DNA of 64,000 bases. Origin: JBNAGF01 sp049801055. Lineage in GTDB: Bacteria > Pseudomonadota > Alphaproteobacteria > Rhodobacterales > Rhodobacteraceae. Under the pieces are notes generated by a model. The model made no database searches and had not been told where the DNA came from. It saw only the letters and a list, made by a program, of their open reading frames with translations. Shown piece after piece: positions 1 through 7,548 of this stretch. Numbering within the stretch: position 1 is the stretch's first letter; every line of letters starts with the position of its first letter. Position numbers and translations under genes: made by a program. Location of the stretch: NCBI RefSeq assembly GCF_049801055.1, contig NZ_JBNAGF010000001.1, forward strand, positions 124,001 to 188,000, written 5' to 3'.

Positions 1-98
1 TCGGGCTCTGGCTGATCTGGATTGCAGCGGCGCTGACATTGATCACCGGCGCGGACTATCTACGTAAAGCCATGCCACATCTGAAGGAGGGGGCGTGA
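1..98 (+). CDS. pgsA: CDP-diacylglycerol--glycerol-3-phosphate 3-phosphatidyltransferase, C-terminal end only
   Basis: Only the last 31 codons are in the window, read from base 3. They give a hydrophobic helix (LWLIWIAAALTLITG) followed by a short polar tail with DYLRKAMPHL. This is the usual end of PgsA, the inner-membrane enzyme that makes phosphatidylglycerol phosphate. The catalytic CDP-alcohol motif lies upstream of the window, so the assignment rests on the tail and on the pgsA-moaD-moaE order seen in related bacteria. The stop codon overlaps the moaD start (ATGA), which implies one transcript and coupled translation. Confidence 0.7.
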   Translation, partial: GLWLIWIAAALTLITGADYLRKAMPHLKEGA

Positions 99-343
99 TG
101 GACGTTCTGTATTTTGCATGGGTCCGGGAACGAATTGGGCTTCCAAAGGAAAAGATCGAGACCTCGGCTCAGACCGTGTCGCAACTGGTCGAAGAGCTTA
201 AGGCGCGTGAAGACCGGTATCAGGCCGCCTTTGCCGACCTGTCGGCCTTGCGTGTGGCACTGGATCAGGAGTTGAGTGATTTTGAGGCCTCGCTTGCCGG
301 CGTCCGCGAAGTGGCGTTCTTTCCGCCCATGACCGGCGGTTGA
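98..343 (+). CDS. moaD: Molybdopterin synthase small subunit MoaD
   Basis: MoaD is the ubiquitin-fold sulfur carrier of molybdopterin synthase. It donates sulfur from a C-terminal thiocarboxylate to precursor Z in the cytoplasm. The 81-residue product has the expected size and ends in the required Gly-Gly (FFPPMTGG). The ATG at 98 overlaps the pgsA stop; a GTG one codon upstream is possible but less likely. moaE, the partner subunit, starts 4 bases after the stop, so the two subunits are made together. MoaD would be adenylated and sulfurated by enzymes not encoded here. Confidence 0.93.
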   Translation: MDVLYFAWVRERIGLPKEKIETSAQTVSQLVEELKAREDRYQAAFADLSALRVALDQELSDFEASLAGVREVAFFPPMTGG

Positions 344-347
344 GCCA

Positions 348-788
348 ATGCGGATTTCGGTTCAGGATGCACCGTTCGATTTGGGGCAGGAGGCCGAAAC
401 CTTCGCTGCCGGCAGCACCGCCGATGGTGCCGTCGTGACCTTTACCGGGGTTGTGCGTGATATCGCGGGCGGTTTGGACGCGATGGAGATCGAACACTAT
501 CCCGGCATGACCGAAAGCGCGATCCGGAAGATCGCCGAAGAGGCGCAGGCGCGCTGGAATCTGGGCGATGTGCTGGTCATTCACCGCTTTGGGCGGCTCG
601 CACCCGGAGAGCGGATCATGATGGTGGCAACCGCTGCTCGGCATCGAAAGGATGCGTTCGAAGCTGCGGAATACCTGATGGATTACCTGAAATCCCGCGC
701 GCCGTTCTGGAAGAAGGAAATCACGTCCGCCGGAACCGAGTGGGTCGCCGCAAAAGACGAAGACGAAGAAGCTCTGTCGCGCTGGTAG
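348..788 (+). CDS. moaE: Molybdopterin synthase catalytic subunit MoaE
   Basis: MoaE forms a heterotetramer with MoaD and inserts two sulfurs into cyclic pyranopterin monophosphate to give molybdopterin. The 146-residue protein carries the family blocks: FTGVVRD near residue 27, EIEHYPGMTE near 47, HRFGRLAPGE near 79 and HRKDAFEAAEYLMDYLK near 98. It ends the catalytic region with APFWKKE, which holds the conserved active-site lysine. Length and spacing are normal. It is the last gene of pgsA-moaD-moaE; the next gene is convergent. Confidence 0.95.
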   Translation: MRISVQDAPFDLGQEAETFAAGSTADGAVVTFTGVVRDIAGGLDAMEIEHYPGMTESAIRKIAEEAQARWNLGDVLVIHRFGRLAPGERIMMVATAARHRKDAFEAAEYLMDYLKSRAPFWKKEITSAGTEWVAAKDEDEEALSRW

Positions 789-859
789 CCCGCCACGGCA
801 TACGTGAACATCCTCGCCCTTTCTGTTGACGCCTGCTTGCGTGGTAGCGCCGTGCGGCC

Positions 860-1177
860 TCAGGTGCGCCCCATATGCGCGCGCAACTCTTCTGCCTCGT
901 GGCGTGCGGCCCGCAAACCGTCCATCGCCGCTGCGAGTTCTGCCTCTGTCTGGGTCAGTTGATTGGTCAGTTCTGCTTCACGTTGCTGAAGGTAGGTAAT
1001 TGCCTGATCCCGTGTTTCCTCGGCCTCGTGCAACTCCTGACTCATCCGGTCGAGATCCGCGACATCACTTTGGCGGACGCGGGTAAAACGATGCACCAGC
1101 CAGTTTGCAAACCATCCCATTGCAAAGGCCACGAAAAGGATGATGGCAGTGGTGATGATGAACTCGGTGCGGTTCAT
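860..1177 (-). CDS. Small single-pass membrane protein with coiled coil
   Basis: I do not recognise the family. The 105-residue product has one N-terminal transmembrane helix (about residues 6-26) followed by a basic stretch and a long alanine/glutamate-rich helix (about 35-102) with heptad character. The likely topology is an anchored cytoplasmic or periplasmic coiled coil. The start at ATG 1177 leaves one base after the stop of the upstream OmpA-like gene; a longer frame to 1258 would run back into that gene. The tight spacing suggests it works with the OmpA/BON-domain protein, perhaps as a membrane partner. This is inference from position only. Confidence 0.6.
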   Translation of the reverse strand: MNRTEFIITTAIILFVAFAMGWFANWLVHRFTRVRQSDVADLDRMSQELHEAEETRDQAITYLQQREAELTNQLTQTEAELAAAMDGLRAARHEAEELRAHMGRT

Positions 1178-1178
1178 G

Positions 1179-3122
1179 TCATTGATCCTCGTCCGCTTGG
1201 GTTTCGGTTCCCTGATCTTCGGCTTCAGTTGGCGTCGCTTCCTCAGACCCTTCGCCAACAGCCGCGGTTTCCTGTTCGGAGGCTTCCAACGTGGTGGGCG
1301 TTTCAGGAATTGGTTCAGGCCGGATCAGGTGGAATTCAATCCGGCGGTTTTCCTCGCGGCCGTCCGGGGTGCCGTTGTCGGCGATGGGGCGGCTCTCGCC
1401 ATACCCGATTGCCGAAAAGTTGGAGGTCAGCACCCTGCGGGAACGTAATTCGTTCAGGACCGATTGCGCGCGCGACTGGCTAAGTTGCAGGTTCATCTCT
1501 TCACGCCCCTGGCTATCGGTATGGCCCTGAATCTCCATCCGGATTTCTGCACATTCGGTCAGGATCTCGGCAAGACGGTCGAGCGTTTCCAAAGACTCGG
1601 CGGCAACAGTCGCCGACCCGGGTTCGAAAGCGATTTTGGCGTTGGCCTGAACGGCCGCAAGATCCGCCTCGCACTGGCCCGGATCCGGGGGGAGGTCCTC
1701 GGGGGGCGGCGGCGGCCTATAGGTTACGTCCAACTCGTAACTTTGGGCTTGGCCAAGTTTTTCAGACAAGAGCCGGGAGATGATCGCCTTGGCGTCTTCC
1801 TGCGAAGAGGACCCGCGCAGGCGCAGTTCATCCGGGGTTACGGTTATGGCGCCGTTGGAAAGAATCGAAAGAGCCTCGAGCCCCGCTAGAACCCGCACCG
1901 GCCACCCAGACGGCAGAGTTTCATCCACCCGAGCCGCCATATGAACATTGGACGATCCGAACCGGGATTTTGCGTAGCTGTCGGCCATCTGCCGAAGTGT
2001 TTCGTCATTGACGCGGCCGCGCAGCTGAACCAGCCCTTCGGGGCTGAGGGTGGCGGTGAATTCGGGCGGTCCGGCCAGCGTGACAGTTTCCGGTTCCGGA
2101 AGCACTGCATGCAAAGCAAAGACATCGGGCAGCGAGGTTTCGAGTTCACCCACAACCTTGTCAAAAAGGCTTTGGTCGGTCCCCTGGGCGGCCACCAGAG
2201 TGATATCGGCATCTGCGATTGTCACCGAACCTGCACCCAGCTCGGCCAAAGCCGAAATGCTCTGTTCCGCGGCACGAGGCCAGTTGGGTGACGGAACACC
2301 CATTCCAATCACGCAGTTCGACGGACCGGTCAGACCGGCCGATATGGCTGCTTTCACAATCCGGTCGCGGGAGGCCGTGCTCTCGGCGGAACAGGCGTCG
2401 AACCGCCCCCCGGTTTCGTCGATCAGGTAGCGAAGCGTGAACGGGGTGATTACCGGGCGCGGGGCCGAGATCTTGAGCGCCAGTCGCACACCAGCAGGTG
2501 CGCGGCGCGTCAGTCGGGCCTCGATCCGTTCCTTTTCCTGTGCGCTGTCGGTGATCGCAGTGACCGAAACCTGCTCGGAACTGACCGAGATTTTCGAACG
2601 CGGCAGCATCGACAGTGCGGCTTTGGCAAATCGAAGCGCTTCCGGCCATCGGTTCGGAACAGGGTAGTCCGCGGTTTCCAGCAAATCGATCACCGGTGCG
2701 TCCCGGGTGATGTCGGACAGTTCGTCTATCAGCGCATCGCGGTCGGATACTTCCGGTATCAGCCCGATCAGAGAGATGCCGCTGTCATTGCGCAGGATCT
2801 CGATCAGAAAGCGCGGCGGCACGATATCTGCCGTAGGGGTGACGTCCATCTGGTCGATGATCCGGGCGGCATCGACAACGCTCCCGACCTGACTGATTGC
2901 AGTAAAGCGCGCGGCCTCGTCGGGCGCGGTTCCGCTCATGACGACCTGCAGCCCATCGGCCTGCACCTCGGCCCAGCCATGTCCTGTGCGATCAAGTTGT
3001 CTGCGCACCGATATTTCAGTGCTGTCCTCGATTGCGGTAACCGCAAAGCTGGCTGCGACCGTGCTCAGCACGGCTGCCAATAGGAAGGTCGCAATGACCA
3101 CGAACAGAGAGGAAATACGCAT
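1179..3122 (-). CDS. Membrane-anchored OmpA-family protein with BON-like repeats
   Basis: A 647-residue envelope protein. An N-terminal hydrophobic segment (about residues 5-30) would act as signal or anchor. The middle (about 35-480) contains repeated alpha/beta stretches resembling BON domains, which often associate with membranes. The C-terminal part (about 490-600) is an OmpA/MotB peptidoglycan-binding domain, with IAFEPGSATV, GHTDSQG, LSQSRAQSV and ENRRIEF. An acidic Glu/Thr/Ala-rich tail of about 48 residues follows. ATG 3122 is preceded by a GAGG-type ribosome site; a TTG at 3191 abutting the ubiA stop is less likely. It probably links the inner membrane to peptidoglycan; the exact role is unknown. 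Confidence 0.75.
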   Translation of the reverse strand: MRISSLFVVIATFLLAAVLSTVAASFAVTAIEDSTEISVRRQLDRTGHGWAEVQADGLQVVMSGTAPDEAARFTAISQVGSVVDAARIIDQMDVTPTADIVPPRFLIEILRNDSGISLIGLIPEVSDRDALIDELSDITRDAPVIDLLETADYPVPNRWPEALRFAKAALSMLPRSKISVSSEQVSVTAITDSAQEKERIEARLTRRAPAGVRLALKISAPRPVITPFTLRYLIDETGGRFDACSAESTASRDRIVKAAISAGLTGPSNCVIGMGVPSPNWPRAAEQSISALAELGAGSVTIADADITLVAAQGTDQSLFDKVVGELETSLPDVFALHAVLPEPETVTLAGPPEFTATLSPEGLVQLRGRVNDETLRQMADSYAKSRFGSSNVHMAARVDETLPSGWPVRVLAGLEALSILSNGAITVTPDELRLRGSSSQEDAKAIISRLLSEKLGQAQSYELDVTYRPPPPPEDLPPDPGQCEADLAAVQANAKIAFEPGSATVAAESLETLDRLAEILTECAEIRMEIQGHTDSQGREEMNLQLSQSRAQSVLNELRSRRVLTSNFSAIGYGESRPIADNGTPDGREENRRIEFHLIRPEPIPETPTTLEASEQETAAVGEGSEEATPTEAEDQGTETQADEDQ

Positions 3123-3191
3123 TAGCCTCGGGATTGTAGCGTTGTCCGATTGTGATTCCGCTGTCTTACAGGGGACGTGGCCGGGGTTCAA

Positions 3192-4154
3192 TCAGGCCAG
3201 CAGGGCCGCAAGAAAGAAGATGAGCGGGATCAAGCCGGTATCCCGATTGGAACGGAACAAGCCAAGCAGTCGGCCGTTATCTTCGATATCAAGTCGGCTG
3301 AGTTGCCATGCCATATGCCAACCCATCGCCCAAGGCCCCATCAGGGCAATCACAAGCGCCAATATCGACGCCTGTGGCAGCCCGGCGGCGATCACCGCGA
3401 GCCCCATAAGAGCCACCGTGGCGACCAGAAAGCGCCGCAGCCAGGCAGGCGTTTCCGAGCCGAACAGCCGCGCCGTGGATTTGACGCCGATCAGTGCATC
3501 ATCCTCGGTATCCTGATGGGCATAGATCGTGTCGTAGAACAGGGTCCAAGAGATGCCGGCGGCATACAGAAGCAGCGCAGGTTGGTTCAAGGTCCCGGTA
3601 TGGGCAACCCAGGCCAGAAGCGCACCCCAGTTGAAGGCGAGGCCGAGAAACACCTGCGGCCACCACGTAAAACGTTTGGCGAAAGGATACACTGCGACAG
3701 GCAACAATGAGATGACACCCATCAGGATCGCTGCGGTGTTGAAACTGAGCAGAATGCCAAAGGCCACAAGAGCCTGAAAGCCCATCCAGCCAATTGCCTG
3801 TTTCACCGAAACCTGGCCGGAAGGAATCGGGCGCGATCTTGTGCGCTCAACCTGCCCGTCGAAATTGCGGTCGGTGATGTCGTTCCATGTGCAGCCCGCC
3901 CCACGCATCAGCCATGCCCCAGCGGCACAGCCGATAGCAATCCACAGATCTTCCCAGCGCGGGGTCTGGTCCCACAGCATCGCCAACGCCAGACCCCACC
4001 AGCAGGGCAGCAGCAACAGCCATGTACCGATGGGCCGGTCGGCACGGCTGAGCCTGAGATAGGGGCGGGCAGAAACCGGTGCATAGCGGTCGACCCAGTT
4101 GCCGCTCACGGCATCCGAGACCTGACCATCTGGTGTTGGGGCATTGCCTTGCAT
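3192..4154 (-). CDS. ubiA: 4-hydroxybenzoate polyprenyltransferase UbiA
   Basis: UbiA attaches the polyprenyl tail to 4-hydroxybenzoate, the membrane-committing step of ubiquinone synthesis. The 320-residue protein has both aspartate-rich motifs, NDITDRNFDGQVERTRSRPI near residue 94 and YDTIYAHQDTEDD near 215. These bind Mg-diphosphate. Around eight or nine hydrophobic helices are visible. ATG 4154 gives the usual length; the open frame extends to 4247 but would overlap the divergent rsmE. Its start lies only 12 bases from the rsmE start. The polyprenyl donor is presumably made by the synthase at 40099-41100. Confidence 0.93.
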   Translation of the reverse strand: MQGNAPTPDGQVSDAVSGNWVDRYAPVSARPYLRLSRADRPIGTWLLLLPCWWGLALAMLWDQTPRWEDLWIAIGCAAGAWLMRGAGCTWNDITDRNFDGQVERTRSRPIPSGQVSVKQAIGWMGFQALVAFGILLSFNTAAILMGVISLLPVAVYPFAKRFTWWPQVFLGLAFNWGALLAWVAHTGTLNQPALLLYAAGISWTLFYDTIYAHQDTEDDALIGVKSTARLFGSETPAWLRRFLVATVALMGLAVIAAGLPQASILALVIALMGPWAMGWHMAWQLSRLDIEDNGRLLGLFRSNRDTGLIPLIFFLAALLA

Positions 4155-4166
4155 ATGTAGGCTTTC

Positions 4167-4892
4167 ATGAATGCTAAGATCAGGCTGTATGTAGAGCACC
4201 CTTTGGGGGCGGGGCAATCGGTTCCTTTGGATCGCGATCAGGCACATTACCTTTTTGGGGTGATGCGGCAGGGTGTCGGCGACCGGGTTGCCCTGTTCAA
4301 CGGGCGCGACGGGGAATGGCTGGCCGAAGTGGCCACCGCAGGCAAACGCGGCGGTGAGTTGACCTGCGCGGAGCAGTCGAAACCACTGCAGTTGCCACCC
4401 GACCTTTGGCTGCTTTTTGCCCCGATCAAGAAGACTCGCACCGATTTCATTGTGGAAAAAGCGGCCGAAATGGGCGCGTCAAGGATCGTTCCGGTGCAGA
4501 CCGAATATACCAATTCTGAGCGGATCCGGCAGGATCGCCTGCAGGCTCATGCAGTTGAAGCTGCCGAACAGTGCGGAGGAACCTATGTCCCCGAGGTGGC
4601 GGATCTGCAGAAACTGTCGCGCCTTCTCGATCAATGGCCCGAAGACCGGCAGTTGATGTTTTGTGACGAGGCCGAGGTGGGCGCTGCACTCCGGCTTTCG
4701 GAGCTGGGCAGAGGCAAGCCGTGGGCAATCGTGATTGGCCCCGAAGGCGGGTTTTCGGACGCCGAACGCAAACGCCTCGCAGCGCTACCGCAATCACATG
4801 TCGTTAGTCTTGGGCCGAGAATCCTGCGCGCTGATACCGCTGCCGTGGCTGCGTTGGCTCTTTGGCAGCAGGCCCTTGGAGATTGGACATGA
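4167..4892 (+). CDS. rsmE: 16S rRNA (uracil(1498)-N(3))-methyltransferase RsmE
   Basis: RsmE methylates U1498 of 16S rRNA in the 30S subunit using S-adenosylmethionine. The 241-residue protein has an N-terminal PUA-like region (RDQAHYLFGVMRQGVGD) and a SPOUT knot with VIGPEGGFSDAE near residue 189 and SLGPRILRADTAAV near 213. The AAEQCGG motif near 132 is also typical. Length is normal for the family. The stop overlaps the next gene's ATG (ATGA), and gshA follows, an arrangement common in Rhodobacteraceae. Confidence 0.94.
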   Translation: MNAKIRLYVEHPLGAGQSVPLDRDQAHYLFGVMRQGVGDRVALFNGRDGEWLAEVATAGKRGGELTCAEQSKPLQLPPDLWLLFAPIKKTRTDFIVEKAAEMGASRIVPVQTEYTNSERIRQDRLQAHAVEAAEQCGGTYVPEVADLQKLSRLLDQWPEDRQLMFCDEAEVGAALRLSELGRGKPWAIVIGPEGGFSDAERKRLAALPQSHVVSLGPRILRADTAAVAALALWQQALGDWT

Positions 4893-5416
4893 GTTTCGTT
4901 CGGCCCGAGGCCAGCGCAGCGCTCTGGCGCTGGCGTGAGGTGCTCACCGGGGCTGCAATCACGCTGCTGGGGATCAGTTGGATCATCGGGCCGGGAGGAT
5001 TGTTGGGGCTGGTCGGCTGGCCGGTTCTGCTGGGAGGCGTGGCTCTGGCGGTGATCGGAGTCCAGCGGGCTCGCTTTCGCAAGGGTGGCGGTGGTCCGGG
5101 CGTGGTCTTGATCGACGAAGGCGAAGTCACCTATCTGGGTCCGTTGACCGGCGGCGTGATTGCCATCGACAACATGCAGCGGTTGACGCTGGATCCAACC
5201 GGCAGCCCCGCGCACTGGGTGCTGGAGCAGCCAGGGCACCCGCCGCTGATGGTGCCCGTGAATGCAGAAGGGGCTGACGGGCTCTTTGACGCGTTCGCAA
5301 TCCTACCGGGACTGCGCACGGAACGGATGCTTGCGGAACTCAATGGCGGAGCTGTTCACCCGGTCGTGATCTGGGAACGGCAATCGACACGCCCTTCGCT
5401 GGCGCGGTTGCATTGA
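4889..5416 (+). CDS. Conserved two-helix membrane protein of the rsmE-gshA operon
   Basis: No confident family. The 175-residue product has a short cytosolic N-terminus with RPEASAALWRWREV, two closely spaced hydrophobic helices (about residues 22-60), a basic loop (QRARFRKGGGG) and a C-terminal globular half of about 105 residues with a beta-rich, PH-like pattern. The start is ATG 4889, overlapping the rsmE stop; an earlier in-frame ATG at 4862 lies inside rsmE. It sits between rsmE and gshA on one apparent transcript, but the context gives no clear function. Confidence 0.65.
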   Translation: MSFVRPEASAALWRWREVLTGAAITLLGISWIIGPGGLLGLVGWPVLLGGVALAVIGVQRARFRKGGGGPGVVLIDEGEVTYLGPLTGGVIAIDNMQRLTLDPTGSPAHWVLEQPGHPPLMVPVNAEGADGLFDAFAILPGLRTERMLAELNGGAVHPVVIWERQSTRPSLARLH

Positions 5417-5482
5417 CAGTCTCTGCGTTTGGGGCCACGACTGACCATCTGAACGAAAGCAATCAGGATCGGAGCACCGCTC

Positions 5483-6853
5483 ATGTCCATTCCCCAATCT
5501 GGTGGCGGCCCCATCGAGAGACACGAGCAGCTGGCTGAGTACCTGGCCGATGGCTGCAAGCCTAAGGATCAATGGCGGATTGGCACCGAGCACGAGAAGT
5601 TCGGCTATTGCAAGGACACACTCAAGCCGCTGCCCTATGAAGGGAAGCGCTCGATTCTGGCGGTCCTCGAGGGGCTGCGCGATCTGCACGGCTGGTTGCC
5701 ATTGGAGGAAGGCGGCAAGCTGATTGGCCTGGAAAAAGACGGGGCCAATGTCTCGCTTGAGCCGGGCGGGCAGCTCGAATTGTCCGGAGCGCCGCTGGAA
5801 ACCATCCATGAGACCTGTGACGAGGTGAACGCGCATCTGCGTGACGTCAAGGACATCTCGGACAAGATCGGTGTCGGGTTCATCGGCCTGGGGGCGGCTC
5901 CGATCTGGACGCACGAAGAAATGCCGGTCATGCCCAAGGGGCGCTACAAGCTGATGACCGACTACATGGACCGCGTGGGAACCATGGGAAAAACCATGAT
6001 GTACCGCACATGCACGGTTCAGGTGAATCTCGATTTCGCATCCGAAGCGGACATGGTGCAGAAACTGCGTGTGGCGCTTGCATTGCAGCCGGTTGCAACC
6101 GCACTGTTTGCGAATTCTCCGTTTCTCGAAGGCAAGCCGAACGGCCACAAGTCTTGGCGGTCGCGGGTCTGGCGGGATCTGGACGCGGATCGAACCGGCA
6201 TGTTGCCATTTGTGTTCGAGGACGGCTTCGGCTTCGAACGCTGGGTGGAATACGCGCTCGATGTGCCAATGTACTTTGTCTATCGCGACGGAAAATATGT
6301 CGACGCGCTGGGGCAATCCTTTAGAGATTTCCTCAAGGGACAATTGCCTGCCCTGCCGGGGGAAACTCCGACGTTGAGCGATTGGGCGGATCACCTGACA
6401 ACGATCTTTCCCGAGGCGCGGATCAAGAAATTCATCGAGATGCGTGGCGCGGATGGCGGCCCGTGGCGGCGGCTCTGCGCTCTGCCCGCTTTCTGGGTCG
6501 GGCTGACATATGATCAGGCTGCGCTGGATGCGGCGTGGGGTCTGGTCAAGGGCTGGGATGCCGAAACCCGCGAGGCTTTGCGTGTGGCGGCCAGCCAGCA
6601 GGGTCTGCAGGCAAAGGTGGGCAGTATCGACATGCAAGATCTGGCCCGCGAAGTTGTTGCCATCGCCGAAGCGGGGCTCCGTTCACGCGCCTGTCCCGGC
6701 GCCGGTGGGCTGGTGCCGGACGAGACCCATTTCCTCAATGCTCTCAAGGATTCGCTGGACAGCGGCAAGGTGCCCGCCGACGAGCTGCTCGACCGTTACA
6801 GCGGTGAATGGCAGGGCGACCTGACGCGGATCTACGGCGAATTCAGCTATTGA
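5483..6853 (+). CDS. gshA: Glutamate--cysteine ligase, plant/alphaproteobacterial GCS2 type
   Basis: GshA joins glutamate and cysteine with ATP to give gamma-glutamylcysteine, the first step of glutathione synthesis. The 456-residue protein has the length of the alphaproteobacterial/plant family rather than the E. coli type. Landmark segments are WRIGTEHEKFGY near residue 30, LEPGGQLELSGAP near 93, MYRTCTVQVNLDF near 173 and the RSRVWRDLDADRTG segment near 229 typical of this clade. In plants this family is redox-regulated through disulfides; whether that applies here cannot be told. A GGAG ribosome site precedes ATG 5483. The gene is third in the rsmE operon. Confidence 0.92.
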   Translation: MSIPQSGGGPIERHEQLAEYLADGCKPKDQWRIGTEHEKFGYCKDTLKPLPYEGKRSILAVLEGLRDLHGWLPLEEGGKLIGLEKDGANVSLEPGGQLELSGAPLETIHETCDEVNAHLRDVKDISDKIGVGFIGLGAAPIWTHEEMPVMPKGRYKLMTDYMDRVGTMGKTMMYRTCTVQVNLDFASEADMVQKLRVALALQPVATALFANSPFLEGKPNGHKSWRSRVWRDLDADRTGMLPFVFEDGFGFERWVEYALDVPMYFVYRDGKYVDALGQSFRDFLKGQLPALPGETPTLSDWADHLTTIFPEARIKKFIEMRGADGGPWRRLCALPAFWVGLTYDQAALDAAWGLVKGWDAETREALRVAASQQGLQAKVGSIDMQDLAREVVAIAEAGLRSRACPGAGGLVPDETHFLNALKDSLDSGKVPADELLDRYSGEWQGDLTRIYGEFSY

Positions 6854-6942
6854 TCTGACCGAGAGATTGATTTCGAACAGGTTCACTCTGTCTTGCGTGG
6901 ATCTGCTTTGTCAGTTTCGCGCGCAGGGCGGCTTTCGAAAGA

Positions 6943-7548
6943 TCATTTCTGACCGATCCGGGGCTCTTCCCCGGCCCGGATCCGCATGATGTTGGACCGG
7001 TGCCGCCAGAAGAGCAAAAGTGTCAGAAGGATACCCAGAATGAGGGTCGTTCCAAAACCAAGGACCACGGCCCACAGCGTCGATAGAGAAGCCGCGGCTA
7101 GCGCCCCCATCGACGAGATCCGAGTTGCAGCGGCCGCCGCTAGCCATGTCAGACAGCAGGCAATTCCGACGGGCCACGCAAGTGCCAGCCAGATCCCGAG
7201 GAATGTGGCGACACCCTTGCCCCCCCTGAAGCCCAACCAGACCGGATAGCAATGCCCGATGAATGCGGCCAGGGCGGCGATCTGAACGGCATCCTCGGCC
7301 GCAAGCGCACGGGCGAGCAGAACCGCCGCGGCGCCCTTGCCACCATCAAGCAGTAGGGTCAGGGCTGCGGCCATTTTGTTGCCGGTGCGTAGCACATTGG
7401 TGGCCCCGATATTGCCCGAACCGATCTCCCGTAGGTTGCCGAGATTCATCAGGCGGGCCAGAACCATGCCGAAAGGGATCGATCCCAGCCCGTAGCCGAT
7501 CACGGCCCAGAGGATGAGCTGAAGTGTACTGCTGTCAATTTGGGGCAT
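6943..7548 (-). CDS. plsY: Glycerol-3-phosphate acyltransferase PlsY
   Basis: PlsY is the integral membrane acyltransferase that transfers acyl groups from acyl-phosphate to glycerol-3-phosphate, starting phospholipid synthesis. The 201-residue sequence has the three family blocks: GYGLGSIPFG near residue 18, REIGSGNIGATNVLRTG near 40, and FRGGKGVATFLG near 107. It has five or so hydrophobic helices. Its ATG shares one base with the pyrC stop (TGATG), so translation is coupled. It is the last gene of the minus-strand pyr operon; the next gene (gshA) is convergent. Confidence 0.95.
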   Translation of the reverse strand: MPQIDSSTLQLILWAVIGYGLGSIPFGMVLARLMNLGNLREIGSGNIGATNVLRTGNKMAAALTLLLDGGKGAAAVLLARALAAEDAVQIAALAAFIGHCYPVWLGFRGGKGVATFLGIWLALAWPVGIACCLTWLAAAAATRISSMGALAAASLSTLWAVVLGFGTTLILGILLTLLLFWRHRSNIMRIRAGEEPRIGQK

